Positions 12,724-14,261 of a stretch of DNA of 14,261 nucleotides are shown one piece after another. Numbering within the stretch: position 1 is the stretch's first letter; every line of letters starts with the position of its first letter. Where the stretch lies: NCBI GenBank assembly GCA_035535315.1, contig DATLQD010000001.1, positions 1 through 14,261 on the forward strand, read 5' to 3'. Source of the DNA: DASQGA01 sp035535315. GTDB lineage: Bacteria > Actinomycetota > Thermoleophilia > Gaiellales > Gaiellaceae. The notes under the pieces were generated by a model, which saw only the letters and a program-made list of their open reading frames with translations, was not told the origin of the DNA and searched no databases. Both the position numbers and the translations under genes were made by a program.

Positions 12724-13443
12724 ATGGCTGCTGAACGCGTCAAGCTGGAGGTGAAGCCTCGGGAGAACGGCGGGAGCCCGGCTGCGCGCCGTCTACGCGC
12801 CGCAGGGGCGATTCCGGGCGTTCTCTACGGGGGCGGCAAGCCTGCGCAGCCGTTCAGCGTCGGCGAGCGGGAGCTCCGCCGCGTCCTGACCGGCTCCCAC
12901 GGCCTCCACGCGATCATCGACGTCGTCGTCGAGGGCAACCAGAAGCCCCACCACGCCGTGCTCAAGGAGTACCAGCTGCACCCGGTGAAGAACCGCCTCC
13001 TCCACGTCGACCTCCAGGAAGTTCGGCTCGATCAGGCGATCCAGGCGCAGGTGGTCGTCGAACTCACCGGTGAGGCGCAGGGAGTCACCGAGGGCGGCGT
13101 TCTGCAACAGTCTCTGCGGGAGGTGAACGTCGAGGCGCTTCCGATGGACGTTCCCGACCGGATCGAGCTCGACGTGTCGGCGCTCAACATCGGCGACAAC
13201 GTGCGTGTCAGCGATCTACCCCCGATCGAGAACGTGTCGTACCTCGACGACCCGGAGACCACGATCGCGAGCGTCATTCCGCCGACGCTCGAACCCGAGG
13301 AGCCCGAGGAGGAGGTCTCCGAGGAGGAGCTGGCCGAGGGCGAGGTCCCAGCCGAGGGAGAGGCGGAAGGTGCCGCCGAGGAAGGCACCGAGCCGGATGG
13401 CGACGCGGCGGGCGAGCGCAAGACCTCAGACCCCGAGGGGTAA
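12724..13443 (+). CDS. rplY: 50S ribosomal protein L25/general stress protein Ctc
   Basis: This 239-residue CTC-type L25 has the N-terminal L25 domain (VKLEVKPRENGGSPAARRLRAAG, then IPGVLYGGGKP) and the core EYQLHPVKNRLLHVDLQEV, which binds 5S rRNA. It is followed by the C-terminal beta domain (VVVELTGEAQGVTEGGVLQQ, LDVSALNIGDNVRVSDLP). The last 50 or so residues are a disordered acidic tail dominated by Glu, common in actinobacterial TL5/CTC forms. The ATG at 12724 has only a G-rich region upstream instead of a strong ribosome site. The gene is followed six bases later by pth, an rplY-pth pairing known in many bacteria, so the two are probably co-transcribed. Confidence 0.97.
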   Translation: MAAERVKLEVKPRENGGSPAARRLRAAGAIPGVLYGGGKPAQPFSVGERELRRVLTGSHGLHAIIDVVVEGNQKPHHAVLKEYQLHPVKNRLLHVDLQEVRLDQAIQAQVVVELTGEAQGVTEGGVLQQSLREVNVEALPMDVPDRIELDVSALNIGDNVRVSDLPPIENVSYLDDPETTIASVIPPTLEPEEPEEEVSEEELAEGEVPAEGEAEGAAEEGTEPDGDAAGERKTSDPEG

Positions 13444-13449
13444 GTCTTC

Positions 13450-14046
13450 GTGCGACTGTTTCGTCGAGGCGAGTCTGCCTCGGCGCTCGACCTGCTGGTC
13501 GCCGGCCTCGGAAACCCCGGGCGTGACTACGCCCGCACGCGGCACAGCGTCGGCTTCATGGTGTGCGACGAGCTGGCCCGACGTTACGACGCTTCCTGGC
13601 GGTCGAAGTTCTCTGCCGATGTCGCCGAGCTCCGGCTCGACGACCGCCGCCTGGCGCTCCTGAAGCCGCAAACCTTCATGAACGAGTCGGGGCGAGCGGT
13701 GGCCGCAGCTATCCGCTTCTTCAAGGTCCCGGCCGAGTCGTTGCTCGTCGTGCACGACGAGGTCGACCTGGAGCCGGGCCGTCTCCAGGCGCGTGCCGGC
13801 GGCGGTCTCGCCGGGCACAACGGCCTCCGCTCGATCGCTCAGCACCTGAAGACCCAGGAGTTCCTTCGCCTCCGGATCGGTGTCGGACGGCCCGAGCGCG
13901 GAGACCATCGGCCGGTCGCGGACTACGTGCTTTCTCCCTTCGACGAACAGTTCGACCTGGACGCACTCGTGGCTCGGGCCGCCGACGCTGTCGAGACGAT
14001 CGCCCGAGACGGCCTCGAGGCCGCCCAGCGGCTCTACAACGACTAG
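13450..14046 (+). CDS. pth: Peptidyl-tRNA hydrolase
   Basis: This 198-residue enzyme recycles peptidyl-tRNAs that drop off the ribosome by cleaving the peptide-tRNA ester. Family motifs are all present: LLVAGLGNPGRDYARTRHSVGF with Asn22 and catalytic His32, KPQTFMNESGRAV, VVHDEVDLEPG with the conserved Asp, GGGLAGHNGLRSI with the tRNA-binding Asn, and RLRIGVGRP. A 12-residue basic N-terminal extension precedes the core. The start is GTG 13450, six bases after the rplY stop, with GAGGGG about 9 nt upstream inside the end of rplY. The length is normal for bacterial Pth. Confidence 0.97.
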   Translation: MRLFRRGESASALDLLVAGLGNPGRDYARTRHSVGFMVCDELARRYDASWRSKFSADVAELRLDDRRLALLKPQTFMNESGRAVAAAIRFFKVPAESLLVVHDEVDLEPGRLQARAGGGLAGHNGLRSIAQHLKTQEFLRLRIGVGRPERGDHRPVADYVLSPFDEQFDLDALVARAADAVETIARDGLEAAQRLYND

Positions 14047-14261
14047 ATGGTTGAGGGGATCGTGATCGCGGTGAGCCGCAGCGCCTCGCACACCATGGTC
14101 AAGCCGAATCAGGAGAGCATTCACCTCCGGTGCGGCCTAGGGGTCGAGGGCGACGCCCATTTCGGTGAGACCGTCAAGCACCGCTCGCGCGTACGGCGCG
14201 ACCCGAGCCAGCCCAATCTGCGCCAGGTGCACCTGATCCACGAGGAGCTCTACGAAGAGCT
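14047..14261 (+). CDS. MOSC domain protein, cut off by window end
   Basis: The ATG at 14047 directly follows the pth stop (TAGATG), and 71 complete codons are visible before the window ends. The product begins (M)VEGIVIAVSRSASHTMVKP and contains GLGVEGDAHFGETVKHRSRV and DPSQPNLRQVHLIHEEL. This is the N-terminal part of a stand-alone MOSC protein, the beta-barrel family related to the molybdenum cofactor sulfurase C-terminus and YiiM. Such proteins are thought to handle sulfur or bind molybdenum cofactor. GTG 14062 and ATG 14095 are alternative starts; homologues begin close to the IVIAVSRS strand. Translation is probably coupled to pth. Confidence 0.85.
   Translation, partial: MVEGIVIAVSRSASHTMVKPNQESIHLRCGLGVEGDAHFGETVKHRSRVRRDPSQPNLRQVHLIHEELYEE

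Overview
The window looks like a chromosomal piece of a high-GC actinobacterium. GTG and TTG starts are common, most codons end in G or C, and the cupin, ABM-like, four-cysteine and MOSC proteins resemble families I associate with Thermoleophilia (Solirubrobacterales/Gaiellales). That placement is inference from protein style; there is no rRNA or other marker here.

Region 1 (1-3520) is an accessory, partly decayed zone. On the + strand lie the tails of two related tyrosine recombinases. One is only a C-terminus (142-252). The other is longer (2503-2755), is frameshifted and has lost a catalytic arginine. Both stop codons are followed by the same conserved flank, exactly 2503 bp apart. On the - strand sit small genes: a membrane-anchored coiled-coil protein (395-730), a stress-type operon of a 22-residue hydrophobic peptide plus a PRC-barrel protein (996-1473), a charged hypothetical (1733-2035), a zinc-ribbon protein (2068-2367) and a single-pass membrane protein (3010-3516). 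The peptide/PRC-barrel operon has a clear SigB/SigF-like promoter.

Region 2 (3667-9009) holds scattered small metabolic or hypothetical genes: a cupin (-), a lipoprotein (+), a COG2085-type dinucleotide-binding protein (+), a four-cysteine small protein (+), a small acidic protein family member (-), an ABM-fold protein (-) and a two-domain VOC/glyoxalase protein (+). The 750 bp from 6431 to 7180 contain no gene I can support.

Region 3 (9121-11379) is a NarL-type two-component operon: membrane sensor kinase, a possible 32-codon linking ORF joined by ATGA overlaps at both ends, and a LuxR-type response regulator, closed by a canonical intrinsic terminator.

Region 4 (11470-14261) has a small membrane protein (+) facing a coiled-coil protein (-), then the housekeeping pair rplY (ribosomal protein L25/CTC) and pth (peptidyl-tRNA hydrolase), followed directly by a MOSC-domain gene cut off by the window end.

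No CRISPR array, rRNA, tRNA or intact insertion sequence was seen. The best leads for something new are the SigB/SigF-driven peptide/PRC-barrel operon, the duplicated integrase-tail-plus-flank, and the ATGA-linked mini-ORF inside the two-component operon.
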